Source: Yersinia aleksiciae (GTDB lineage: Bacteria > Pseudomonadota > Gammaproteobacteria > Enterobacterales > Enterobacteriaceae). Taken from it: DNA of 64,000 nt. Each line of letters begins with the position of its first letter. The stretch's first letter is position 1. This document shows positions 17,680 to 25,615 of this stretch, one piece after another. A program made the translations under genes and the position numbers. The stretch covers positions 2,396,073 through 2,460,072 of the forward strand of contig NZ_CP011975.1 in assembly GCF_001047675.1 (NCBI RefSeq), in the 5' to 3' direction. The notes below the pieces were generated by a model. That model was not told the DNA's origin, searched no databases, and worked only from the letters and a program-made list of their open reading frames with translations.

Positions 17680-18993
17680 TTAGAAACCGATCCCAAAGAA
17701 CTCTTCCAGTTTTTCACCAACGTAATCGAAATGTTCCTGACCCAACGACGGTTGTACGCCCAGCCAGAAGGTCTGGTTCATGGTGCGATCGGTGTTGGTC
17801 AGCTCGCCCACCACGCGGAACTCCACATCATGGAAGTACGGCTGGCGAGTCAGGTTGCCTGCGAAAAGAAGCCGAGTGCCGATCTTGTGTTGATCAAGAA
17901 ACTTCAGCAAATCTACACGTTTGACGCCAGCAGTCTCTTTCAAGGTCACTGGGAAACCGAACCAAGATGGGTCACTGTTAGGCGTAGGCTCGGCGATTTC
18001 CAAGAAGGCGCTGAGGCTGGCTAAACGCTCTTTCAGCAGTTTGAAGTTGCGCTTGCGGGTCTCGATGAACTTCGGCGCGCTCTCCAACTGGGCCAAGCCG
18101 CAGGCGGCTTGCATGTCAGTGATTTTCAGGTTGTAGCCCAAGTGTGCGTATACATACTTGTGATCGTAACCTTGTGGCAGGCTACCGAATTGCTGCCCGA
18201 AACGGTTGCCGCAGGTGTCGTCGCAACCTGGCGCGCAGTAGCAGTCACGACCCCAATCACGGAATGATTCGGCGATCAGTCTCAGCTGAGCGTTGTTAGT
18301 AAACACTGCACCGCCTTCACCCATGGTGATGTGGTGGGCAGGATAGAAGCTGAGCGTGGCGATATCGCCAAAGGTGCCGACCATTTTGCCGTCGTATGTC
18401 GCACCCAGCGCGTCACAGCAATCTTCGACCAGCCATAGGTTGTACTTTTCACACAGTGCTTTCACCTTGCTCAGATTGAATGGGTTGCCCAAGGTGTGAG
18501 CGAGCATGATGGCCTTGGTCTTCGGCGTGATGGCCGCTTCGATCAAGTCTGCATTGATGTTGTGGGTGTTCATTTCAACATCGACGAACACAGGGATCGC
18601 GCCGAACTGAACGATCGGATTAACGGTAGTCGGGAAACCCGCAGCGACGCCAATGACTTCGTCGCCTTTTTTGATTGCACGATCACCCAGTTTCGGTGAA
18701 GTGAGGGTGCTGAACGCAACCAAGTTGGCCGAAGAACCTGAGTTCACGGTCAGCAGGTAGTTCACGCCCAGGAATGCAGCCAGTTTCTTCTCGAATTCAG
18801 CGTTGAAACGACCAGTGGTCAGCCAGCCGTCCAGCGAGGCCTCAACCATCAGTTGCAGTTCACGTGCGCCGATTACCTTACCCGATGGAGGGATGACGGT
18901 TTCGCCCCCGACAAAAGGTTTAGCCGCCAAGGCAGTCTGGGCGTAGCGCTCAACGAGTTGGCTGATTTCCTGACGGAGCATATCGGGGGTCAT
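17680..18993 (-). CDS. ddhC: CDP-6-deoxy-4-keto-glucose 3-dehydrase (E1)
   Basis: 437-residue PMP-dependent iron-sulfur enzyme that removes the C-3 hydroxyl of CDP-4-keto-6-deoxyglucose. The usual PLP lysine is replaced by His in SFYPAHHITMGEGG (H220), the hallmark of E1. Four cysteines, C251, C253, C257 and C261 in the CYCAPGCDDTC segment, fit the [2Fe-2S] ligands. It needs the reductase DdhD. The gene ends 3 bp before yerE. Length and motifs match the RfbH/AscC/DdhC family closely. Confidence 0.95.
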   Translation of the reverse strand: MTPDMLRQEISQLVERYAQTALAAKPFVGGETVIPPSGKVIGARELQLMVEASLDGWLTTGRFNAEFEKKLAAFLGVNYLLTVNSGSSANLVAFSTLTSPKLGDRAIKKGDEVIGVAAGFPTTVNPIVQFGAIPVFVDVEMNTHNINADLIEAAITPKTKAIMLAHTLGNPFNLSKVKALCEKYNLWLVEDCCDALGATYDGKMVGTFGDIATLSFYPAHHITMGEGGAVFTNNAQLRLIAESFRDWGRDCYCAPGCDDTCGNRFGQQFGSLPQGYDHKYVYAHLGYNLKITDMQAACGLAQLESAPKFIETRKRNFKLLKERLASLSAFLEIAEPTPNSDPSWFGFPVTLKETAGVKRVDLLKFLDQHKIGTRLLFAGNLTRQPYFHDVEFRVVGELTNTDRTMNQTFWLGVQPSLGQEHFDYVGEKLEEFFGIGF

Positions 18994-19014
18994 AGTATTT
19001 CCTGTTCAAGCTAA

Positions 19015-20103
19015 TTATCGGTTAGGTGCCAGTGGCATGGCTGCCATGTAGCTATTGATTTCTTCGATGCAACGGGCATGCATGTCATCGCTCTGCAACC
19101 AAGCGCGATGCCAGTTGACGATGCGAGTGAGCGTCGTCTCCAAGCCCCATGTTGGTTCCCACTTCAGGTGAGTGCGGGCCTTGGATATATCCAGTTTTAA
19201 GTAGCGTGCTTCGTGGGGCTGCGGGTCGCTGTCAAGCTGCCAGCTAGCGCCATCCCCCCACGCCTGCACCATGTGATCGAGTATCCATTCGACAGGTTGA
19301 GCATCTTCGTCGCGAGGACCGAAGTTCCAGCCCTGAGCAAATGACTGGCCATGCTCCCATAGATGCTGGGCCAGGACAAGGTAACCGCTTAGCGGCTCAA
19401 GTACGTGCTGCCAAGGGCGGGTGGCCTTCGGATTACGCACGACAACGGGCTTGCTCTGTTCGACAGCACGCAGGATGTCCGGAATCAACCGATCGTCTGC
19501 CCAATCGCCCCCCCCGATGACATTGCCGGCGCGTGCCGAGGCCAATGCAGCGGAGTGTTCGGCATTGAAGAACGAGTTGCGATAAGCACTGGTGACTAAT
19601 TCCACACAGCCCTTACTGTTGCTGTACGGATCGTGGCCACCCATGGGCTCATTCTCGCGATAGCCCCATTCCCATTCTTGGTTCTCGTAACATTTGTCGG
19701 TAGTGACATTCACGATGGCACGTAGGGCGGGGCACTTACGCGCGGCCTCCAACACATGAACGGTGCCCATGACGTTGGTGGAGTAAGTTTCGACAGGCTC
19801 GCGGTACGACAGTCTAACCAGCGGTTGAGCCGCCATGTGAATCAGGATGTCCGGATTGAAGGCAACCATGCTCTCAGTAACGGCATGCAGGTCGCGAATG
19901 TCGCCTATCTGCGACTCTATACCCCGTTCAACCTGTGCCTGTTCGAACAATGAAGGCGTAGTTGGCGGCGCCAAGGCAAAGCCTTTCACCTGAGCACCCA
20001 TGCCCTGTAGCCATAAAGCCAGCCAGCTACCCTTGAAGCCAGTATGGCCGGTGAGGAAGACCTTTTTGCCTTTCCAGAAGTCAGCGGAGACAGAAGCTTT
20101 CAT
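19015..20103 (-). CDS. ddhB: CDP-glucose 4,6-dehydratase
   Basis: Extended SDR enzyme of about 362 residues that converts CDP-glucose to CDP-4-keto-6-deoxyglucose. The N-terminus FLTGHTGFKGSWLALWLQ is the NAD loop characteristic of this enzyme, NVTTDKCYENQEW carries the catalytic Thr-Asp region, and YSNSKGC supplies YxxxK. I start at MKASVSADFW; the 19 extra codons upstream lie within ddhA. It starts 7 bp after the ddhA stop. Confidence 0.95.
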   Translation of the reverse strand: MKASVSADFWKGKKVFLTGHTGFKGSWLALWLQGMGAQVKGFALAPPTTPSLFEQAQVERGIESQIGDIRDLHAVTESMVAFNPDILIHMAAQPLVRLSYREPVETYSTNVMGTVHVLEAARKCPALRAIVNVTTDKCYENQEWEWGYRENEPMGGHDPYSNSKGCVELVTSAYRNSFFNAEHSAALASARAGNVIGGGDWADDRLIPDILRAVEQSKPVVVRNPKATRPWQHVLEPLSGYLVLAQHLWEHGQSFAQGWNFGPRDEDAQPVEWILDHMVQAWGDGASWQLDSDPQPHEARYLKLDISKARTHLKWEPTWGLETTLTRIVNWHRAWLQSDDMHARCIEEINSYMAAMPLAPNR

Positions 20104-20110
20104 ATCGTTC

Positions 20111-20884
20111 TCAGTCCCAGGTTTTCCAAGGTGCGTTGCCGCTCTGCCACAACTTCTCAAGCAGATTTTTGTCGTGCAGGGTGTCCATTGGTTGCCAGAA
20201 ACCCGGGTGCTCGAAGGCCATCAGTTGGCCCTGTTCGGCGAGGCTCATCAGCGGGCCCTGTTCCCAGACCGTGCTGTCCCCTTCCAGGTAATCCAGCACC
20301 TGAGGAGAAAGCACAAAGAAGCCGCCATTGATCATGGCGCCATCGCCTTTAGGTTTTTCCTTGAAGTTCAGGACCTGACCTTCACTCATGTCCAGCGCGC
20401 CAAAGCGGCCTGGTGGAAAAGTCGCGGTGAGCGTAGCAGCTTTACCGTGGCTCTTGTGGAAGGCGACAGCAGCGCTGATGTCCATGCTTCCCACGCCATC
20501 ACCGTAGGTGAAGCAAAAAGCCTCTTCATCGCGCACATAGTCTGCCACACGGCGCAGGCGGCCACCGGTCATCGATGTTTCGCCTGTGTCGACCAACGTC
20601 ACATGCCAGTCTTCAGCTCGCTGATCGTGAATCTTCATGGTGTTTTCACGCATGTTGAACGTGATGTCCGACGTATGCAGGAAGTAGTTGGCGAAGTATT
20701 CCTTGATCATGTAACCCTTGTAGCCACAGCAAATGATGAAATCATTGATGCCATGGGAAGAGTACATTTTCATGATGTGCCACAGAATCGGCTTACCGCC
20801 GATTTTAACCATAGGCTTGGGCCGCGTACCAGTTTCTTCGCTTAAACGAGTGCCGAGCCCACCAGCCAGAATGACCGCTTTCAT
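20111..20884 (-). CDS. ddhA: Glucose-1-phosphate cytidylyltransferase
   Basis: 257-residue nucleotidyltransferase making CDP-glucose from CTP and glucose-1-phosphate, the entry step to CDP-dideoxysugars. It opens [19 protein letters not shown] with the nucleotide-binding loop, followed by [17 protein letters not shown], and has FTYGDGVG with the metal-binding Asp. The insert GMNMRE-like/[12 protein letters not shown] region is typical of RfbF-type cytidylyl enzymes. It is the second gene of the operon, 18 bp after ddhD. Confidence 0.95.
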   Translation of the reverse strand: MKAVILAGGLGTRLSEETGTRPKPMVKIGGKPILWHIMKMYSSHGINDFIICCGYKGYMIKEYFANYFLHTSDITFNMRENTMKIHDQRAEDWHVTLVDTGETSMTGGRLRRVADYVRDEEAFCFTYGDGVGSMDISAAVAFHKSHGKAATLTATFPPGRFGALDMSEGQVLNFKEKPKGDGAMINGGFFVLSPQVLDYLEGDSTVWEQGPLMSLAEQGQLMAFEHPGFWQPMDTLHDKNLLEKLWQSGNAPWKTWD

Positions 20885-20902
20885 AACCGTTCCTTATTAG
20901 TA

Positions 20903-21892
20903 TTAGTTCGAACTCACGAAAGCATCGGAGTAAAAGTGTTTGACAGGTAACCCAGCAATAGTCAATGCTTCGCGGGCGGAATGAATCATGCTTTCCGAAC
21001 CACAGGCGTAAACCACCGCCTTAGTGAGGTCGATTCCATCATCCAGCAGGACGTTCTGTACGTAGCCTGTACGCCCCTGCCAGTCCGCGCTGGCTCGCGA
21101 CAATACCGGAATAAACACCGCGTTCAGCCTCTCGAACTGAGGAACCCAATAAATGTCGCCTACGGTACGCCCGCCCCAATATATGAGAATTTTCTTGCCT
21201 GCTGCCAGATCCGGGTTGTTTAGCAGTTGCTCAAGCATCGCCTTCACTGGCGCAATGCCGGTGCCGGTAGCGAGAAACACGATTGTGTTGGCGTCTTTGT
21301 CTCGCAAGCAGAAGGTGCCGAGTGGGCCTTCAAGGCGAAGCAGGTCATTCGGTTTGGCGCTGCCGAACCAATAGCTTGACATCGCGCCTTGCTTGACTTC
21401 ACGGATCTGCAGTTCCAGTTTGCCGTCGGTGCGTGGGGCATTGGCAATGGAATAGCTGCGGCGCAGGCCGCCATCACCGATCACGTCCAGATATTGACCC
21501 GGAAGGTAATGCAGCTTGCTGGCGGGAGGAACCCGCAAGATCACTTCCGCAACGTTATCTGTCAGACGGGTGATCGTATCGATGCGGCAAGGGAGAGTTT
21601 TGACCTCGACGTCGCCCAGAGCGCCAATGTCTTCGGCATCAATCTCGACATCGCTTATGGCATGGCGGCAGCAGGTGAGAATTATTCCGGCTGCAACTTC
21701 CTCGGTAGTCAGTGACGTTTCTTCCCTGTGAGCTTCAGTATCACCGCTGAGTACGGTGGCTTTGCACACACCGCAACGACCCGTGCGACAGCTGTATTCC
21801 AAGGTGATGCCCGCTGCTTTGGCGCTGTCCAGCAGCGAGGTGCCAAGGTCGGAACTGAATGTCTGCCCGTTGTGAAGTTTTACTGAAACCAT
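20903..21892 (-). CDS. ddhD: CDP-6-deoxy-delta-3,4-glucoseen reductase (E3)
   Basis: 329-residue NADH-dependent electron donor to DdhC. The N-terminal plant-type ferredoxin domain has CRTGRCGVC plus a later Cys in ILTCC. It is followed by an FAD domain (LRRSYSIANAP) and an NAD domain (FLATGTGIAPVKAMLEQL), and ends YACGSESMIHSAREAL. It is the first gene of the operon; the order ddhD-A-B-C is that of Yersinia dideoxyhexose O-antigen loci, although those lie between hemH and gsk. Confidence 0.95.
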   Translation of the reverse strand: MVSVKLHNGQTFSSDLGTSLLDSAKAAGITLEYSCRTGRCGVCKATVLSGDTEAHREETSLTTEEVAAGIILTCCRHAISDVEIDAEDIGALGDVEVKTLPCRIDTITRLTDNVAEVILRVPPASKLHYLPGQYLDVIGDGGLRRSYSIANAPRTDGKLELQIREVKQGAMSSYWFGSAKPNDLLRLEGPLGTFCLRDKDANTIVFLATGTGIAPVKAMLEQLLNNPDLAAGKKILIYWGGRTVGDIYWVPQFERLNAVFIPVLSRASADWQGRTGYVQNVLLDDGIDLTKAVVYACGSESMIHSAREALTIAGLPVKHFYSDAFVSSN

Positions 21893-21924
21893 GGATTACC
21901 GGATTCGAATTTTGAAAGGCTACT

Positions 21925-21953
21925 ATAATATACTATCTATTTAGGGGTTGTCA
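21925..21953 (-). promoter_or_regulatory. Likely promoter of the ddh-yer-gtr operon
   Basis: On the minus strand a TGACAA -35 box and a TATTAT -10 box are 17 bp apart and end 33 bp before the ddhD start. No JUMPstart/ops element was seen, unlike many O-antigen operons. Confidence 0.5.
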
Positions 21954-22018
21954 TTGTTAATGCTAATCATGCGACCTTGTAATGGTCTAATCATTCCGGA
22001 CACTTTGTTAGAGATATA

Positions 22019-22318
22019 ATGAGCAATGCTAACGAGGTGATAATGCGTAGAAAAACGTTTACCCCTGAGTTCAAGCAGGAATGTGTCAATCTTGTTCTTC
22101 AGCATAAGTATCCGGTGATTCAGGCTGCTAAAACAATGAATATTGGCCTTTCAACCTTTCAACCTTTCAACGCTGGCTACGGCAGTATCGCGGAGAGATC
22201 CGCGGGAACACACCGATAGCCAGTGCTATAACACCACACCGGAACAACGGCGGATACAAGAACTTGAAAAGCAGGTACGGCAGTTGCTGAGCGATAATGA
22301 CTTGTTAAAAAAGGCTTC
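22019..22318 (+). pseudogene. IS3-family orfA, frameshifted and cut by IS30
   Basis: The frame from MRRKTFTPEFKQECVNLVLQ (ATG 22043) is the helix-turn-helix start of an IS3-family OrfA. After STFQ the 8-base unit CTTTCAAC occurs three times instead of once, shifting the frame to a stop at 22219. A duplicated ACACC near 22230 adds another 5 bases, and the leucine-zipper part (RRIQELEKQVRQLLSDND) resumes in a third frame. It ends at the IS30 insertion in codons for LLKKAS. It continues at 23540. Confidence 0.8.
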
Positions 22319-23539
22319 TGTAGATTCAATCTGTCAACGCAACACCCCTTTCAATTATCTCTTTCGGTGTTTTGAACTTCAGTGTCTTTCTTGGTCTGTT
22401 GTTTAGCTGAGCTGCAACCTGATCCAACTCATGTTGAGTATATTGGGCAAGGCATGTCTTTTTGGGAAAGTACTGTCTAATTAGCCCATTAGTGTTCTCG
22501 TTTGTTCCCCGCTGCCAGGGACTCTGAGGATCGCAGAAGTAAACTTTAACTCCGGTGCTGCCAGTAAATTCCAGATGCCTGGCCAGCTCCATTCCTCTGT
22601 CCCATGTCAGTGATTGCCGGAGTTCAGGCGGCAAGCTCAGGAATTTGTCGGTAAGAGCCTGATTCACTGAGAAAGAATCTTTGCCCCTGAGTCTAAGGAT
22701 GATCGTATAACGTGATTTTCGGTCTACAAGTGTGGCTATATGCGAGTTTTTTGTGCCTGATACTAAATCGCCTTCCCAGTGCCCCAGAGAGCGTCTGTTA
22801 TCGATATGCCGGGAGCGTTCGTGAATTGGCGTTCCGTTCACTATGTTGATCGTACCTCTTTCACCTTTGCGGGTATGGCGTCTGCCATGACGAAGGCTAT
22901 GCGACCGGCGCAGATGCTTTACATTCAGGTGGTGTAGCGCTTCACGGCTACGAAAGTACAGCGTTTTATAAATTGTCTCCGGTGATATTCGCAGTGTTTT
23001 TTGACGCGGCTTCGTTCGCCTTAACCATCCTGATATTTGCTCAGGAGACCACTTCATCTCCAGCTTTTCCAGAACAAGCTCTCGCAACGGTAAATTCTGA
23101 TCCAGTAAGCACGGTTTTGGTCTTTTCGCCATCCTGCTGGCCCGGTTATTAGCATCAACAGCTTTGTAATAGCGCCTGCCTCGATTACGCTGAACTTCAC
23201 GTGAGATCGTCGAAGGACTACGATTCAGCGCAGTAGCTATCGCACGAATGCTCATTTTGGCTGACAAACCGGCTCGTATTTCCTCGCGCTCAGACAGCGT
23301 CAGGTGAGCTACAGCCCGCTTGCGCTCATTGGGTTTTATGCCGCCAGTATCTCTTAACATAGTGAAGATTGTTCCTGGTTTCGAACCCAGGATATTAGCT
23401 ATTTCACTGAAGCCTGTTCCGTTCTTCCACAGTTCAAAAACAGATGCTTTTTCCTTTGCTGTAAATGTCCGTCTCATTCAAAAACCCTCCGCAACCCCAT
23501 GTTTTCACATGACTGTTGCGTTGACCAATTGAATCTACA
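22319..23539 (-). mobile_element. Complete IS30 insertion sequence
   Basis: The element is 1221 bp, the length of E. coli IS30. Left end TGTAGATTCAATCTGTCAACGCAAC and the right end (reverse complement at 23515-23539) match in 23 of 25 positions. The flanking dinucleotide TC at 22317-22318 is repeated at 23540-23541 as the target duplication. Removing the element and one TC rejoins the host IS3 frame exactly. Confidence 0.95.
22326..23477 (-). CDS. IS30 transposase
   Basis: 383-residue DDE transposase, the exact size of the E. coli IS30 protein and by memory nearly identical to it. N-terminal helix-turn-helix regions lie at about 1-45 (ASVFELWKNGTGFSEIANIL) and 62-100 (LSAKMSIRAIATALNRSPST). 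The catalytic triad sits in HWEGDLV (first Asp), TWDRG (second Asp) and the NENTNGL segment (Glu). It reads through nearly the whole element without interruption, so the copy looks functional and recent. Confidence 0.95.
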   Translation of the reverse strand: MRRTFTAKEKASVFELWKNGTGFSEIANILGSKPGTIFTMLRDTGGIKPNERKRAVAHLTLSEREEIRAGLSAKMSIRAIATALNRSPSTISREVQRNRGRRYYKAVDANNRASRMAKRPKPCLLDQNLPLRELVLEKLEMKWSPEQISGWLRRTKPRQKTLRISPETIYKTLYFRSREALHHLNVKHLRRSHSLRHGRRHTRKGERGTINIVNGTPIHERSRHIDNRRSLGHWEGDLVSGTKNSHIATLVDRKSRYTIILRLRGKDSFSVNQALTDKFLSLPPELRQSLTWDRGMELARHLEFTGSTGVKVYFCDPQSPWQRGTNENTNGLIRQYFPKKTCLAQYTQHELDQVAAQLNNRPRKTLKFKTPKEIIERGVALTD

Positions 23540-23863
23540 TCGGCCTTCTTCGCTATGGAAATGAACAACGACAAAAAGTCACGGTGAAACTGAAGAAGGT
23601 CGGCGCAAATATCCAACAGGTCTGCCGTTGCTTATCGCTCACGCGCAGCGTATTTTATGCCCGTAGTCTTCGGCCAATGATCAAGCCCGATGTTCTGATG
23701 TTGCACGCGGCGGCTAGGCATGTTCACGCTGAAATGGACGTCACATATGGCAGCAGGTGCATCTAGTTACTAGAACAAGGTTTTAACGTGGGGAGATACC
23801 GCGTTCGGCAGATAATGAAAAACTTATTACTGGTAGCTAAACGCCCCGGGCGTCATCGCTACC
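23540..23863 (+). pseudogene. Second part of the split IS3-family element: orfA end and truncated orfB
   Basis: Directly after the IS30 the frame resumes as the end of orfA and the start of orfB: KKVGANIQQVCRCLSLTRSVFYAR, then HAEMDVTYGSR. A stop follows at 23764-23766, and beyond it GFNVGRYRVRQIMKNLLLVA and KRPGRHRYP are still readable. The sequence stops at the junction with the duplicated chuW segment at 23864. The DDE core and right end are missing. Confidence 0.8.
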
Positions 23864-24208
23864 CACTTGGCGTCCAGCCCCCGAAGTAAATTGCATGAAT
23901 TGGCCCCCTTGCAGCAGTGGGCTATTGGCCTCCATGCTCAGTTCGCGCAGCAGATAATCGGTATAGCGCGCGGTGCTTTCCGGTTGCAGAGGGTTCTGAT
24001 AGAAGCCGCAGAAGGTGGTGCAGAAAGGAATGTGTAAGTAGAGCAAACGTTTATTGCGGGGAAGCGCCTTTTGTAGCAGGGATTGCCAACTATCCTGGAG
24101 CGACTCCGCGGGAAGCGGTAGGCTGTCGCGCCACGGCATTGTTGCCCAGCGCTTGGGGAAAGGCAGTAGCCCCGGTTGTGCATGATATGGAACTAGATCA
24201 ATATTCAT
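23864..24208 (-). pseudogene. Truncated duplicate of chuW
   Basis: The first third of chuW is repeated here with its ATG (24206-24208) and Fur-controlled promoter. A 9-bp deletion turns the CTTHCTFC cluster motif into CTTFC, removing a radical SAM cysteine, and a 1-bp deletion in a C-run shifts the frame after LLQGG. The gene is cut at 23864 by the IS3-type remnant. It cannot give an active enzyme. Confidence 0.9.
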
Positions 24209-24371
24209 AGTTAATCCGCCAAGCTATAGATGCGAAATTAAATGATAATCATAATCACTCAATCAATAGCTAAGGTGAGATATGTTGATCTAAGTCAGAA
24301 AATAAGGGTGGAAAGTGTTCAAATCAGGTGAAATGGCGCAAAAGGCTAACACTATCTGATTAGCGCAGACC
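23864..24371. repeat. Right copy of the island-flanking direct repeat (508 bp)
   Basis: Partner of 9031-9548, same orientation. It runs from inside chuW through its promoter and Fur box (24243-24257) to CGCAGACC. Sequence beyond 24371 differs from that beyond 9548 and leads into the tRNA-Phe repeats. Confidence 0.93.
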
Positions 24372-24439
24372 TGTTTGATACTCTGGTGAGATAATGTTGG
24401 AATCAGGCGATCGTGCGTTCCCAAGCGGAGTTCGATGGA

Positions 24440-24821
24440 GAGTCCAAACGCCAGAAAGCAAAAAACCAGCTGTTAGGCTGGTTTCTTTAAATAGTGGTGC
24501 CCGGACTCGGACAACCCGCGAAGCGGTGTTGAACGTCGCTTGCGACGGCCCCGAAGGGGTGAGTCCTGCTTGCAGGGCGAATAATCGAACGGAGTTCGAT
24601 GTAGAGTCCAAACGCCGGAAAGCAAAAAACCAGCTGTTAGGCTGGTTTCTTTAAATAGTGGTGCCGGACTCGGACAACCCGCGAAGCGGTGTTGAACGTC
24701 GCTTGCGACGGCCCCGAAGGGGTGAGTCCTGCTTGCAGGGCGAATAATCGAACGGAGTTCGATGTAGAGTCCAAACGCCGGAAAGCAAAAAACCAGCTGT
24801 TAGGCTGGTTTCTTTAAATAG
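24440..24821 (-). repeat. Tandem 164-bp units carrying the tRNA-Phe 3' end and terminator
   Basis: Units start at 24440 and 24604 (164 and 163 bp) and a third, partial start at 24767 runs into the real tRNA gene. In transcription order each unit has the last 17 bases of tRNA-Phe (24659-24674 with one base missing, and 24495-24511), a terminator stem, and a spacer with five small hairpins: CCGC-GCGG, CGTCGC-GCGACG, CCCC-GGGG, CCTGC-GCAGG and CGAAC-GTTCG. The layout recalls the E. coli tyrT distal repeats that yield rtT RNA. No protein frame shared by the units is convincing. Confidence 0.9.
24785..24815 (-). terminator. Intrinsic terminator of tRNA-Phe
   Basis: On the minus strand AACCAGC and GCTGGTT form a stem around a TAACA-type loop and are followed by TTTTTGC. 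Identical copies lie in the two repeat units (about 24458-24488 and 24622-24652), so read-through transcripts would meet three terminators. Confidence 0.8.
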
Positions 24822-24897
24822 TGGTGCCCGGACTCGGAATCGAACCAAGGACACGGGGATTTTCAATCCCCTGCTCTACCGACTGAGCTATCCGGGC
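24822..24897 (-). tRNA. tRNA-Phe (anticodon GAA)
   Basis: 76 bases with an encoded CCA (24822-24824). The acceptor stem GCCCGGA pairs with TCCGGGC, the anticodon loop TTGAAAA holds GAA, and the TTCGATTC arm is normal. It corresponds to pheU next to yjdC in E. coli, a known integration hotspot for islands. Confidence 0.97.
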
Positions 24898-24907
24898 AAC
24901 GGGGCGC

Positions 24908-24936
24908 ATTAAACCGTATTGGCCGCTGATCGTCAA
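24908..24936 (-). promoter_or_regulatory. Promoter of tRNA-Phe
   Basis: TTGACG and TTTAAT are 17 bp apart, followed by a GC-rich GCGCCCC discriminator as in stringently controlled stable RNA genes. Confidence 0.8.
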
Positions 24937-25039
24937 CGAATTTATAGCTTAAAACCGTTAAAACTGTGCTGATCGCTCTCTTTTCAGACAAGAACAGGTG
25001 AAATCGACCTAAATTGCCATCAAATTCTGTTTTAAGCCG

Positions 25040-25615
25040 CTAGCTCAGCGCACCATTTTTACGGCATTGCGCGACATCCAATATATCTTCCGCCAGTTGC
25101 TTAGCCACTTCAACATCCTGTAGTTGGCGCTTAATCAGCAGCTTGCTTAGGCAACCTTCCAGAATCAGCTCCATTTGTTGTGCGACCATGCCCGCATCAT
25201 CAGCATCCATCTCATGCAATAGCTCTTGCGTATAGAGTAGCGACGCTTGCTTTTGTTGCTCTGCCAATTGATGGATCGGGTGCTCATCATCGGGATAGAA
25301 ACTGCACGCGGCAATAAACAGGCAGCCGGGGTAGCGCTGATTTTGCACTTGTTCACTGAGCGTCTGATAGCGTGCCAAGAGCTTTTGCTTCGGCGATAGG
25401 GTTTCGTCTAGCTGCAACTGACGCCGCCAGGTATCTATCTGCTGACCATGGTAGCGCAGGCAGTCATACAGTAATGCCTCGCGATCGGGCCAAAAGCGGG
25501 TCAGGTCACTGACTTCGACAGAGACCTCTTTTGCCAGCATCTCCAGAGTGGTATTTGCCAGTCCTTGTTGCTCTAACAGATTGAGCGCACTGCTTAATAC
25601 TTGTTCACGTTGCAC
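25040..25615 (-). CDS. yjdC: TetR-family regulator YjdC
   Basis: 191-residue protein with an N-terminal helix-turn-helix ([19 protein letters not shown], then [15 protein letters not shown]). The conserved middle [20 protein letters not shown] matches E. coli YjdC, which has the same length and neighbours tRNA-Phe and dsbD. The start is GTG at 25613-25615, preceded by a strong GGAGGAG site; the longer frame upstream has no such site. Its targets are unknown to me. Confidence 0.88.
   Translation of the reverse strand: MQREQVLSSALNLLEQQGLANTTLEMLAKEVSVEVSDLTRFWPDREALLYDCLRYHGQQIDTWRRQLQLDETLSPKQKLLARYQTLSEQVQNQRYPGCLFIAACSFYPDDEHPIHQLAEQQKQASLLYTQELLHEMDADDAGMVAQQMELILEGCLSKLLIKRQLQDVEVAKQLAEDILDVAQCRKNGALS

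Noticed and set aside
20000..20845. Open frame of 281 codons antisense to ddhA
   Set aside because: Lies opposite a well-supported cytidylyltransferase and resembles nothing.
23837..24208. A second functional chuW
   Set aside because: Truncated, frameshifted and lacking a cluster cysteine.
24495..24674. Additional tRNA-Phe genes
   Set aside because: Only the last 16-17 bases of the tRNA are present in each unit; no anticodon arm.
24440..24821. Regularly spaced repeats that might look like a CRISPR array
   Set aside because: Only two full units of 164 bp with no unique spacers; each is built from tRNA 3' end and terminator sequence.
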